A stretch of DNA of 53,673 bases from Chlamydiota bacterium (GTDB lineage: Bacteria; Chlamydiota; Chlamydiia; Chlamydiales; JAAKFR01): contig JABDDZ010000003.1 in assembly GCA_013287335.1 (NCBI GenBank), forward strand, positions 1,104 through 54,776, given 5' to 3'. The notes beneath the pieces were generated by a model. The model saw only the letters and a list, made by a program, of their open reading frames with translations. It made no database searches and was not told the DNA's origin. Positions 34,362 to 42,301 of the stretch are shown here, piece by piece; position 1 is the stretch's first letter; the number at the start of each line of letters is the position of its first letter. A program made the translations under genes and the position numbers.

Positions 34362-35746
34362 AACAACTTACGCCTTATGGTATCACCTCTTGCATGCATT
34401 CAATAAAAAAAATCCTTCCTCTTTTTCTTCTCTTCTTCTCCTTTCTATTACATGGAGAGGAAGTTGTCGTCTCATTACGCACAAATGAGGCGCATCCTCC
34501 TGTTTATATCTCCCCATTGCAAGCAGAGAGCTCCTCATTCCCCCAAGAGTACCTCTCTAAGCTAAATGCCATTCTGAGCAATGATTTTGCATTGAGCGGG
34601 AGAGCGCGCCTACTCAAACAGACAAAAGAACGGGAGAAGATCACGCTAAAAGAAAAAAGCTGGAAGGGATTTGATCAGCATAGATGGATAGCCGAAGGGG
34701 CTTTTGGAGTGATTAAGGGGGTAGTTGCAGGAAAACATCTCTCTCTTAGCGCCTTAAAAGTGAAAACCGATCAGATCCGAGGAATTGAAGGCATTGAGTT
34801 GACAGGCGATCTCAATATCGATCGTACTAAGATCCATGCCCTCTCAGATCAACTTATCAGCGCCCTTTTTGATGTAAAAGGGATTGCCTCTTCTCGCATT
34901 CTCTACACAGTCACGAAAAAAACTCCCGGCGCCCCCTCCCATCTTTGGAAGACCGATGTTTGGGAGTGCGATAGCGATGGCGCCAATGCAAAGATGATCA
35001 CCCATAGTGGCCATTTATGCGTGACACCCTCTTACATCCCCTCCCCCAGTGCTACGCGAGCAAAAGCTTTTTTATATGTCTCCTATGCCATTGGCCAACC
35101 CAAACTCTTTGCGGGATCTCTCCATAATGGAAAAGAGAAGAGGATCACCTATCTACCCGGCAACCAGATCACACCCGCTATCTCTCCCAAGGGGGATCTG
35201 ATAGCTTTTACGGGGGATGCCAGCGGAAATCCCGAGCTCTATATTCTCCCCTTTAGCCTTGAAAAAGGTGCCCTTGAAAAGCCTCGACTTATCTTCTCCT
35301 CACTAACGGGAGCCCAAGGGTGTCCTGCCTTTAACCCTCAAGGAGATAAGCTGACTTTTGTCTCAAATAAAGATGGAAAACCGAGAATTTATCTGATGTC
35401 CATTCCAAAATCGGGAAGAGGACAACCGGTTATGCTCACCAAAAAAAACTCCAATAATACCTCTCCCAGCTGGTCTCCTGATGGATCCAAGCTTGCCTAT
35501 ACTGCATGGAATGGAGGAACAAGAGAGATCTGGATCTATGATTTTCAAACAAAAAAAGAGTGGCAACTCACCTCAGGAAAAGAGCATAAAGAAAATCCTG
35601 CCTGGGCACCAAATAGCTTCCACCTCGTCTATAACACCTCTTCGCAGGAGAGCTCCGAACTTTATCTCGTGAATTTGGCAGATCCAACACCCATCAAAAT
35701 CTCAACAGGTGTAGGTGAGAAACGCTTTCCCAGCTTTTCTCCTTGA
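34358..35746 (+). CDS. tolB: Tol-Pal system beta-propeller protein TolB
   Basis: TolB is a periplasmic six-bladed beta-propeller that connects TolA to Pal. The signal peptide is KKILPLFLLFFSFLLHG. An N-terminal alpha/beta domain (about 35-160) is followed by repeated PD40 motifs such as SPKGDLIAFTG, NPQGDKLTFVS and SPDGSKLAYTA. The 462-residue form starts at TTG 34358, whose TTGA overlap with tolA suggests coupling. ATG 34394 would give a shorter and more typical signal peptide and cannot be excluded. Confidence 0.93.
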   Translation: MKQLTPYGITSCMHSIKKILPLFLLFFSFLLHGEEVVVSLRTNEAHPPVYISPLQAESSSFPQEYLSKLNAILSNDFALSGRARLLKQTKEREKITLKEKSWKGFDQHRWIAEGAFGVIKGVVAGKHLSLSALKVKTDQIRGIEGIELTGDLNIDRTKIHALSDQLISALFDVKGIASSRILYTVTKKTPGAPSHLWKTDVWECDSDGANAKMITHSGHLCVTPSYIPSPSATRAKAFLYVSYAIGQPKLFAGSLHNGKEKRITYLPGNQITPAISPKGDLIAFTGDASGNPELYILPFSLEKGALEKPRLIFSSLTGAQGCPAFNPQGDKLTFVSNKDGKPRIYLMSIPKSGRGQPVMLTKKNSNNTSPSWSPDGSKLAYTAWNGGTREIWIYDFQTKKEWQLTSGKEHKENPAWAPNSFHLVYNTSSQESSELYLVNLADPTPIKISTGVGEKRFPSFSP

Positions 35747-35809
35747 ATAGTTAGAAATCACCTCATTATACTGCACCTTGTTTAGACATGCAGTTCTGGA
35801 GAATATCTC

Positions 35810-36508
35810 ATGAAAAAAATGGCCCTAGTTGGAAGTTTAATACTATTGTCTTTTAGCCTTGTCTCTTGCCACCGCAATCGCCGCGAGGTGTGGGAAGATA
35901 CAAAAACATGCAGCCGCTATGTAAATAAGGGGCTCCGTTCCCTACTGGGGAGCCATTCTGATCCTTATGCGCACGCTTACACCTATAATCTTCCTGAAGA
36001 GGATGAGTTTCTCGTCATTGCCGATAATGAGAGTTATGAGGGAACTTTCCTCTCCGAATTTGCAGATGAGAGCCGAGAAAATTACCCCCTTTCTCAAATA
36101 TCTCCGGGAGATCCGGGCTGTCCGATCCCTGGGCTTGATGGATTCCATGCGCCCAATGGAAAGCTTGCCGAACTCTTCGCGGCCCTCCATTTTGAGACAG
36201 ATAAGTATGAGATAACAGGTAGAGATAACTTGGAAGCCATTCAAGCTATCGCGCGCCACCTATGCGATAATAAAGATCTCCATATCTTTGTAGAGGGGCA
36301 TGCCGACGAGCGGGGCACTGCTGCCTATAACCTCGCCCTTGGTTCACGACGCGCAAATTCTATCCGCTCCTACCTTATCCAAAATGGGGTGAGTCCCGAT
36401 CAACTCTTCACAATCTCCTTTGGCAAGGAGCGACCCATCGTCTTTGGACATGATGAGGGTTCTTGGAGAAAAAATCGTCGAGCTGAATTTAAGCTTTATG
36501 AGAGATAA
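35810..36508 (+). CDS. pal: Peptidoglycan-associated lipoprotein Pal
   Basis: The N-terminus has a lipoprotein signal with the lipobox LVSC (Cys about residue 20), so the protein is lipid-anchored, presumably in the outer membrane. The C-terminal OmpA-like domain (about 120-230) contains LHFETDKYEIT, FVEGHADERGTAAYNLALGSRRANSI and ISFGKERPI, which carry the residues that bind diaminopimelate peptidoglycan. GGAGA lies seven bases before ATG. A middle acidic region of about 90 residues is specific to this group. It works with TolB in outer-membrane constriction during division. Confidence 0.96.
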   Translation: MKKMALVGSLILLSFSLVSCHRNRREVWEDTKTCSRYVNKGLRSLLGSHSDPYAHAYTYNLPEEDEFLVIADNESYEGTFLSEFADESRENYPLSQISPGDPGCPIPGLDGFHAPNGKLAELFAALHFETDKYEITGRDNLEAIQAIARHLCDNKDLHIFVEGHADERGTAAYNLALGSRRANSIRSYLIQNGVSPDQLFTISFGKERPIVFGHDEGSWRKNRRAEFKLYER

Positions 36509-36511
36509 GGG

Positions 36512-37177
36512 ATGCAATATAGCATTTTTGCAGCTATTGCCCTTCTCTGTCATTTCCATGCGCTTGGAGGAGCTCCCACCGGAGGAGCTCCCATGGGGGG
36601 AGCCCCCACCTCTAAACGTGGGAATTTGACTGTGATTTTGCAGGAGATTAACTCTCATCTTCATGATCTTGATTTCTGCGCCCATGGTCAAAAGGTAGAG
36701 ATCGATATCCTGCAAGAAAAGATCACATCTTTAGAAAAAGAGATAACGCAAGTCCAAGAAGTTGCAAAAGCCGGGGGGACAAGCTCTCAAAAGCTTGCCT
36801 CCTCTCAAATGGGCTCTTTAGAGACAAGGCTCTCGGAGCTTGAAAAGGAGCAAGTGGGTATCACTTCCGATCTTAAGCTTTTAAAGCAGCATATTGAAAA
36901 AAATGGGATTGCCCTATCAGCCTGCCAGACAAAGCTTGGGGATTTTGAAAAACATCTCTCTGCCGATATAACCTCTTTAAAAAAATCCATTCAATCCATG
37001 GTCTCCCTTCTTCAAGAGGAGGAAGAGGGGGTTGAAACCTATTCTGTTAAGCCAGGAGACTCTCTTGGAAAGATTGCTTTAAAGCATAAAATCCCCGTCG
37101 AAACATTAAAGAAAACCAACCAACTCACAACAGACACAATCTTTGTAGGACAAAAGCTTAGACTTCCCAATCCTTAA
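36512..37177 (+). CDS. Coiled-coil LysM-domain envelope protein (CpoB position)
   Basis: The 221-residue product has a signal peptide, a short repeat GGAPTGGAPMGGAPT (about 19-33), a long coiled coil (about 60-170) and a C-terminal LysM domain (about 175-221: TYSVKPGDSLGKIALKHKIP, then TIFVGQKLRLPNP). LysM binds peptidoglycan or chitin-type glycans. It starts three bases after the pal stop. In proteobacteria this slot holds CpoB/YbgF, a coiled-coil TPR protein; here the coiled coil is kept but the TPR is replaced by LysM. Chlamydia has an NlpD-like LysM protein in the same place, as I recall. Confidence 0.88.
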   Translation: MQYSIFAAIALLCHFHALGGAPTGGAPMGGAPTSKRGNLTVILQEINSHLHDLDFCAHGQKVEIDILQEKITSLEKEITQVQEVAKAGGTSSQKLASSQMGSLETRLSELEKEQVGITSDLKLLKQHIEKNGIALSACQTKLGDFEKHLSADITSLKKSIQSMVSLLQEEEEGVETYSVKPGDSLGKIALKHKIPVETLKKTNQLTTDTIFVGQKLRLPNP

Positions 37178-37235
37178 TGTAAAATTAATATTTATGGGGT
37201 ATTCTAGATGAGACGTCATTGATAAGGATAATAAT

Positions 37236-37664
37236 ATGTCTCAAACTCCTGCACCTAGCCTCAGCCGGGGCGTGATAAACTATGCATTTCCTCAACCGGT
37301 GCGCGATGCCTCCCCTCTTACAGAAACCCTATATCAATATAGCATTAATCTTGTTCCGGGCACCCCAGGGGCATATTTAACTCCTGAGAGACCCTCCTGC
37401 TTTGTGCGTGTTATTAAAACCCTTTTTTGGGAGAGGATTTTTAGAACAGTATGCATTGCAGGGATTGTTCTTGGGGTTCTTACTTTAACGGTAGCCCTCC
37501 TCTACCACTATGGTCTTTTACAAAAAGGGCTCCAGATGCTTCCCTTTCTTAATGTGACTCTAGGACCTGCAATCACTAATCTCTCTATTCCCGGGATGGT
37601 TGGCGGGGCCATATTTACAGCAGCTGCGGGTGTAGGTTTTGTGATCGACCTAATCTACCATTAA
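37236..37664 (+). CDS. Inc-like two-helix membrane protein (YHYG trio member 1)
   Basis: The 142-residue protein has a polar N-terminal half, then two hydrophobic segments (about 68-92 and 112-138). The first helix ends in ALLYHYGLLQKGL, a motif that recurs in the next gene product as GLFYHYGVLQAAL and in the third as GLFVKFGLTQALG. AAGGA lies eight bases before ATG. No named family is recognised. The bilobed region and tandem paralogy are typical of chlamydial Inc clusters. Confidence 0.75.
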   Translation: MSQTPAPSLSRGVINYAFPQPVRDASPLTETLYQYSINLVPGTPGAYLTPERPSCFVRVIKTLFWERIFRTVCIAGIVLGVLTLTVALLYHYGLLQKGLQMLPFLNVTLGPAITNLSIPGMVGGAIFTAAAGVGFVIDLIYH

Positions 37665-37672
37665 AACTAAAA

Positions 37673-37713
37673 ATCAGGGCAACGTCCTGAAATATCTCAG
37701 ACCCATGGGTCTG
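37673..37713. repeat. Two adjacent palindromes (AGGGC-type and CAGACCCATGGGTCTG)
   Basis: ATCAGGGC-AAC-GTCCTGAAAT resembles the rho terminator palindrome with one mispair. CAGACCCATGGGTCTG (37698-37713) is a perfect 16-base palindrome. They follow the stop of the 37236 gene and may end its transcript, although no T-run follows. Confidence 0.6.
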
Positions 37714-37817
37714 ATTCACAGAGCTTTTCTTTAACTTATTATATTTTTTATTACAATTTATTATAAATTAATAATTTTAAGTTACAATTGTGATATAAAA
37801 TAATAACGAGGTTAAAG

Positions 37818-38327
37818 ATGAGCCCAATAAAAAGTTCTTCAGGCCAAATGCATTGGCCAATAGACAATAATACAGAGAAGAAGATTATTCCAGACAAACA
37901 AGTACTAGCCGAATTTGAAAAGCAGACCGATCAGGAAAAAACGAACCAGAGAATAGAAAAAGCAAAGAGAAATTACCAAATAACTACACGCATATTTCTA
38001 GGATTTGGCATTACAATCTTCGCCGTTGGAGCTCTCTCAATGCTCACAGGTCTTTTTTATCATTATGGCGTTTTACAGGCAGCTCTTGGAAAAGCCGGGA
38101 TCGTAAACCTAGGGAGTGCCTCCCCCCTTTTATGGAATCCTATCGTTTATAGCAGCATCGTTGTCCAGGCGCTAGGTGGAGCTCTCTTTGCAATTGGTCT
38201 CTACCGAAATAAAGCTCATCGAAAAATAATGAAAATCATTAACAAATCCGTGTTCAAGCAGCCTCCTCAAGATCGCATGAAAGAACCTGCTAATATTTGG
38301 TCGGATCATCCACATGGTCAGAAATAA
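37818..38327 (+). CDS. Inc-like two-helix membrane protein (YHYG trio member 2)
   Basis: The 169-residue protein has a charged N-terminal region of about 55 residues with coiled-coil character (EFEKQTDQEKTNQRIEKAKR), then two hydrophobic helices (about 56-80 and 112-132) and a basic tail. GAGG lies about six bases before the ATG. LTGLFYHYGVLQ matches the neighbouring gene products. The function is unknown. The charged N-terminus could face the cytosol of the host if this is an inclusion protein (inference). Confidence 0.75.
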   Translation: MSPIKSSSGQMHWPIDNNTEKKIIPDKQVLAEFEKQTDQEKTNQRIEKAKRNYQITTRIFLGFGITIFAVGALSMLTGLFYHYGVLQAALGKAGIVNLGSASPLLWNPIVYSSIVVQALGGALFAIGLYRNKAHRKIMKIINKSVFKQPPQDRMKEPANIWSDHPHGQK

Positions 38328-38332
38328 ATTTT

Positions 38333-38698
38333 ATGGCTTCTAAGGCAGGTACACACATTTTGGGCTCTCTTCTTAACTGGACTCCTAAATACCCAGTAGT
38401 GAGAGCGGGTCCTAAAACTATCATCTTTGGATTTATCGCACTTGGAGCTATTGCACTTGTGGTTGGGCTTTTCGTAAAATTTGGCTTAACACAAGCACTC
38501 GGAGCTATTGGAATCCAACTCAGTCAAATTCCTCAAATAGCCTGGATGGCACCCACTTTTATTGGCTGCGGAAGTCTAGGCACATCTCCAATTGTTGGGT
38601 ATCTCATGTATAGGTATCACAAAAGAGAGATGGAGGCGTTTGCAAAATTCGTTACGATTGATGATAATGGGATTGATGTAAAAATGGACCTTCCCTGA
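38333..38698 (+). CDS. Inc-like two-helix membrane protein (YHYG trio member 3)
   Basis: The start ATG at 38333 lies five bases after the previous stop; an upstream ATG at 38297 would overlap that gene by 31 bases and is less likely. The 121-residue product has two hydrophobic segments (about 28-48 and 66-88). The GLFVKFGLTQALGAIGI stretch aligns with GLFYHYGVLQAALGKAGI of trio member 2. There is no clear ribosome-binding site, so translation is probably coupled. The function is unknown. Confidence 0.72.
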   Translation: MASKAGTHILGSLLNWTPKYPVVRAGPKTIIFGFIALGAIALVVGLFVKFGLTQALGAIGIQLSQIPQIAWMAPTFIGCGSLGTSPIVGYLMYRYHKREMEAFAKFVTIDDNGIDVKMDLP

Positions 38699-38703
38699 AA
38701 AAA

Positions 38704-38801
38704 TTGAACGGAGCTAAGCCGCAATCTCGGTCATTTATGGCCGAGTTGCTATCCTTAACCGGGAAAGAATCCCATAGCCCTTTTAGGACTGGGTTCTTCA
38801 A
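38704..38801. repeat. TTGAACGGAG structured element, copy C
   Basis: The 24 bases from TTGAACGGAG to CAATCT match copies A and B exactly. The central part differs in sequence but again forms a small hairpin (CGGTCA-TTTA-TGGCCG), and the right end GGGTTCTTCAA with its AGCCC-TTTT-AGGACT hairpin is conserved. It starts six bases after the stop of the 38333 gene and runs into the next reading frame. Confidence 0.75.
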
Positions 38802-39156
38802 TTGGCACGCACTCACTCCTTTAGATGAAACTTCTCAAGTTGAATTAAAAGGATTTCTCTATAAAACCGAATCAGGAAAATGGGTTTTGGCAAAAAACCC
38901 CAATCTAAAACACTGCTGCATTGGAAAAATTGAGAGGGATAAGGAACAGGTCTTTCTCGATCAAGAATTTGACTATGCCCCTCTTAGCCGTGTAGTAACA
39001 CTAAAAGGGATTTTAGAATCCTCTCCAAATGGCTATATTTTAAAAGATGCAATCTTGACAGAGAGAAAAGAGGGAATTCCCTTTACAAGCGTAACCCTCT
39101 TTTTCACAATGGCTCTTCTTTTGTTCGTATTTTTTAAAAAAAGAAAGAAACCTTAG
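38737..39156 (+). CDS. Hypothetical C-terminally anchored protein; 5' end lies inside a repeat
   Basis: The reading frame continues to a C-terminal hydrophobic segment (TSVTLFFTMALLLFVFF) followed by basic residues, a tail anchor. The soluble part (from about LTPLDETSQVELKG) looks like a beta-rich domain; no family is recognised. The only start codons, TTG 38704 and ATG 38737, lie inside structured element copy C, whose sequence occurs elsewhere as non-coding DNA. The gene is therefore either translated from a start supplied by the repeat or is the truncated remnant of a gene whose 5' end was replaced. Its stop lies two bases from that of the convergent response regulator. Confidence 0.5.
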   Translation: MAELLSLTGKESHSPFRTGFFNWHALTPLDETSQVELKGFLYKTESGKWVLAKNPNLKHCCIGKIERDKEQVFLDQEFDYAPLSRVVTLKGILESSPNGYILKDAILTERKEGIPFTSVTLFFTMALLLFVFFKKRKKP

Positions 39157-39158
39157 GC

Positions 39159-39866
39159 CTAGCGTACCAGGCTTGCTTCTTCTTCTTTAAAACGGTAACC
39201 AACACCTCGGACTGTCTCGATCCAGTGGAAGTTGGGTCCCAGCTTTTTACGTAAAGCAGCAATATGGACATCGATATTTCTATCCATAATAAAAGCATCA
39301 TCGTTTTGCACATCATCAAGAAGTTGATTACGTGTTAACACCTTGCCCCGGTTGGCTAAAAAGCGGCGCAAAATTCCAAATTCGGAGAGGGTGATTGGAA
39401 TGTATTTGTCATGTTTACGCAATAGGTAGCGCTCTACTTCTAGCGTGAATTCTCCGAAAGTAATTGTCTTGGCAAGTTTCTGAGGCTCTTTTCCACGGCG
39501 CAACACAGCCTTAATACGGGAAAAAAGGACTTTTGGAGAAAAAGGTTTGGCAACATAATCATCTGCACCAAGCTCTAATCCTAAGACTACATCCAGCTCC
39601 TCATTTTTGGCAGAAATAATTATTACAGGAATATTTTTTAAGTCAGGGCTGTGTTTCATCTTACGACAAATATCAAGGCCGTTTTGTCCCGGTAACATAA
39701 TATCTAAAACAACCAGATCGGGTTTCTCTCTCTCAATAGCACGGTAGCCATTAATTCCATCAGTTTCAACATGCAAACGATATCCAGAAATATCGGCCTG
39801 CAGCTTGATAAGCGCCGCTATGTCTTCTTCATCTTCAATAAGCAAAAGAGATTTCTTTTGAGTCAT
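39159..39866 (-). CDS. OmpR/PhoB-type response regulator
   Basis: The 235-residue regulator has a receiver domain with acidic pocket E11-D12, phosphoacceptor D55 (LVVLDIMLPG), and K107 (ADDYVAKPFSP). A C-terminal winged-helix DNA-binding domain carries LSEFGILRRFLANRGKVLTRNQLL, DRNIDVHIAALRKKLG and VRGVGYRF. All phosphorylation residues are intact, unlike the atypical ChxR of Chlamydia. No histidine kinase gene is visible within the window. The gene is divergent from the TPR gene at 40062; the 195-base region between them could hold sites for autoregulation, though I see no clear direct repeats. Confidence 0.93.
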   Translation of the reverse strand: MTQKKSLLLIEDEEDIAALIKLQADISGYRLHVETDGINGYRAIEREKPDLVVLDIMLPGQNGLDICRKMKHSPDLKNIPVIIISAKNEELDVVLGLELGADDYVAKPFSPKVLFSRIKAVLRRGKEPQKLAKTITFGEFTLEVERYLLRKHDKYIPITLSEFGILRRFLANRGKVLTRNQLLDDVQNDDAFIMDRNIDVHIAALRKKLGPNFHWIETVRGVGYRFKEEEASLVR

Positions 39867-40061
39867 TGTGTAAACTCCCTTCGAACCTTTCTCTCACTTT
39901 TAACATAAATATTCAATAAACACATCTTTTTTTTGAAGTAACGTTAAAAATTAACCCTTAACGCAATCTTTAACAAAAAAGTTTGCTAAGTTTTTGCATT
40001 GCAGGAAAGATAAACAAAAGTTAATATTCCTCTAATTCCTATAAAAAATTAGCAATATAAA

Positions 40062-41921
40062 ATGAAAAAATTTCTCCTGTTTATTCCTCTTGCGATCTGC
40101 ATCGGGATCACTCTTTTTTGTTTTGAAACTCGAAAAGCTATTCTCGAAGATGGATTGGGCGCTCTGGAAAGAGAGGATTATGAAAGAGTGGAAAATTCTA
40201 TTGCGAGACTTAAAAAGAAAAAACCTTTGACTCCTCCCTCCCTACAAGAGGGCTATCTGCATCTCGCGAAAAGAGAATACCAGGCGAGTGTCTTTAAAAT
40301 GCAGCAATCTCTTGGGGAGCTTCCTCAATCAGTCTCTCCTAGGATTGTTGCAGAAATTTTCCTCTCACAAGCTGCCTCCAGTAGCCTGGAGGGACGCATT
40401 GAGGAGGTCAAGCCACTTGTAAACATGGCCGAGAAAAGCTATAAAGCCCATCCTCTCATTCCCTTCTTCACAAATCTTTGCAATTACTTTGAGGGAAATT
40501 TTCAATTAGCAGCGGATGGTTTTGATAATTATCAATTTCCCCCTGTAGATGAAGATAAATGCTGTTGGCTCTCTCCCATACTCTCCAAACTTTTTTCAAG
40601 AAGATGGCTTGAAATGCACCGTGCCCACGCTCTTTGCGAATGCAATGAGTTTGAAACCGCAAAAGAAATATTAGAAAAAGAGCTTTTTTTACTTCCTCTG
40701 CAAGATAAACAGATTGAAACGATCGGCAACCTCTTTTTGGGACTGGCTTATTTAAAAGAGGGGAGCCATTTAGAGGCTTATCAAAAAGCCCCTTATTTTA
40801 GGATGGCGGTATTGACCTTTGGAGGACTTTCGAAAAAAGAGGTGACCTCCCTCAGAGAAAAAAAGATTATCACAGAAAATCTAAAAAAAGAGATCATCTC
40901 TCTCCTCCCCTCTCTTATCCAATACAAAAAAATTGAAGAGTCTCTCTTTTGCGCTATTAAAATCTTAGAAGAATGGGACGAGAGCGAAGCGATCGAGGAG
41001 ATCGCTGTAGCAATGGGAGATTTTCTCATTGGAGGCCTCGACATCCTTGAAAATGAGCTTTTTATCTTCTGCAATGCTGTTAAAACAAACTTTAATGGCA
41101 ACGGTTTCCACTCTCTTCTTATGGAGCACTGCTTCAGGCATTTCTCCTTCTACTTAAAAGAAAGAGATGCTACGGGTTTGATCCCTATGTGGCGCCTTGT
41201 AGAAGCATTGGCTGTGACTCCACACTGCTACAATAGCAGACTTGCAAATCTTGCAATTTCGGAAATCTATAGAACGATTATTCTCGATGACGAATCTCTT
41301 GCTAAGACTCAGATGTCGATCTCATTTTATCAACAGATTAAGAATGACCCGGAAGATAATATCGATCTTGCAAAAAAACTTCTTTTTTACTCAAAGATTC
41401 TCTGGCAAAGAGAGGGACAAGAGGAGAAAGGCACCCGTTTAATGAATATTGCGCTTGCCATCTCACCCACTCAAGAGTCGCTTGGGCTTCGCAAAGAGAT
41501 CGAAACCTTTTTGACAGAGCTCTATTTTCTTGCGGAAAAGGCTAATACGGTCCGCAGACTTACCCTTTTACATGATGCATTTGCCCATTTTCAAATTGGA
41601 CGGAAAAATACTGCCTCTCCGGCCAAAATTGCAAACCATCTTGCCGATGGATACTATCTCTTGTCTGCAAATCAGTATTTTTCAGCCCAGCTCAATGCTG
41701 AACTCGTTTTAAAGCTCGACCCAGACAATCAACAAGCCTTTAAACTTCTAGGTCTTGCTTCTTTCTATCAGGGAGAATATCAAAAGGCTCTATGCACCTT
41801 GAAAAAAATCCACTCTCCCGATACTTCGACGCTAAAAGCCCTAGTTCTTAGCGAAGTTTTTGAAAATCAGGAGCATAATGATCAGCTTGCTCAAGTTGCC
41901 CTCTCCAATAAAGAGGAATAG
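40062..41921 (+). CDS. TPR-like protein with N-terminal membrane anchor
   Basis: The 619-residue protein begins with a hydrophobic segment (residues 4-22: FLLFIPLAICIGITLFCF) that may be a signal anchor. The rest is helical, with repeated two-helix units resembling TPRs, for example LGLASFYQGEYQKALCTLKK near the C-terminus and LNAELVLKLDPDNQQAFKLL just before it. No catalytic motif is visible. It probably acts as a periplasmic scaffold or binding protein. It is divergent from the response regulator gene and followed by a dense block of palindromes. The family could not be named. Confidence 0.75.
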   Translation: MKKFLLFIPLAICIGITLFCFETRKAILEDGLGALEREDYERVENSIARLKKKKPLTPPSLQEGYLHLAKREYQASVFKMQQSLGELPQSVSPRIVAEIFLSQAASSSLEGRIEEVKPLVNMAEKSYKAHPLIPFFTNLCNYFEGNFQLAADGFDNYQFPPVDEDKCCWLSPILSKLFSRRWLEMHRAHALCECNEFETAKEILEKELFLLPLQDKQIETIGNLFLGLAYLKEGSHLEAYQKAPYFRMAVLTFGGLSKKEVTSLREKKIITENLKKEIISLLPSLIQYKKIEESLFCAIKILEEWDESEAIEEIAVAMGDFLIGGLDILENELFIFCNAVKTNFNGNGFHSLLMEHCFRHFSFYLKERDATGLIPMWRLVEALAVTPHCYNSRLANLAISEIYRTIILDDESLAKTQMSISFYQQIKNDPEDNIDLAKKLLFYSKILWQREGQEEKGTRLMNIALAISPTQESLGLRKEIETFLTELYFLAEKANTVRRLTLLHDAFAHFQIGRKNTASPAKIANHLADGYYLLSANQYFSAQLNAELVLKLDPDNQQAFKLLGLASFYQGEYQKALCTLKKIHSPDTSTLKALVLSEVFENQEHNDQLAQVALSNKEE

Positions 41922-41952
41922 TAGATCTAATCAAAAGTTGCACAGACTGGGG

Positions 41953-42136
41953 CTTTATGATTTTTACGCCTAGTCACAAGCCGGCCCTTCAGGCCTCAAC
42001 AACCCATGTCATTCATACCCAGGGCTATCGCCACTGGGCTATACATAAAACGACCCTTCGGGCCTAAGACACGATTCTCTGTATAAAAATTTAGGCTCGA
42101 AGGGCCGGCTTGTGACTAGGCGCAAAAATCATAAAG
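41953..42136. repeat. Large inverted repeat, 38-bp arms
   Basis: The arms 41953-41990 and 42099-42136 are reverse complements with one mismatch; the core is CGCCTAGTCACAAGCCGGCC. Between them lie shorter palindromes, including CCCAG...CTGGG. No transposase gene is present. I see no gene from 41922 to 42301. Confidence 0.85.
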
Positions 42137-42159
42137 TCGAAACAGAGGGAGGTTTTCAG

Positions 42160-42300
42160 AGCAACGCCCTGAAATATAATAGCCTAGGGCATCGCCCTAG
42201 GTGTATTAAAAGTATTGATTTTCAGGCTGTAAGCCTGGAAAAACGTTTTTCAATTCACCTAGGGCGATGCCCTGTTTAGGGATTTGCCCTGAGAAAATTT
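42160..42300. repeat. Cluster of REP-like palindromes (AGGGCNNNGCCCT family)
   Basis: In order: GCAACGCCCTG remnant, CCTAGGGCATCGCCCTAGG (42183-42201, perfect), CAGGCTGTAAGCCTG (42223-42237), AGGGCGATGCCCT (42261-42273) and AGGGATTTGCCCT (42278-42290). The same core is used in the rho terminator. The last palindromes reach the stop codon of the outer membrane protein gene and may terminate it. Confidence 0.8.
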
Positions 42301-42301
42301 C

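Noticed and set aside
41922-42301. A possible insertion sequence based on the 38-bp inverted arms
   Set aside because: No transposase coding region fits between or near the arms; it is reported as a repeat only.
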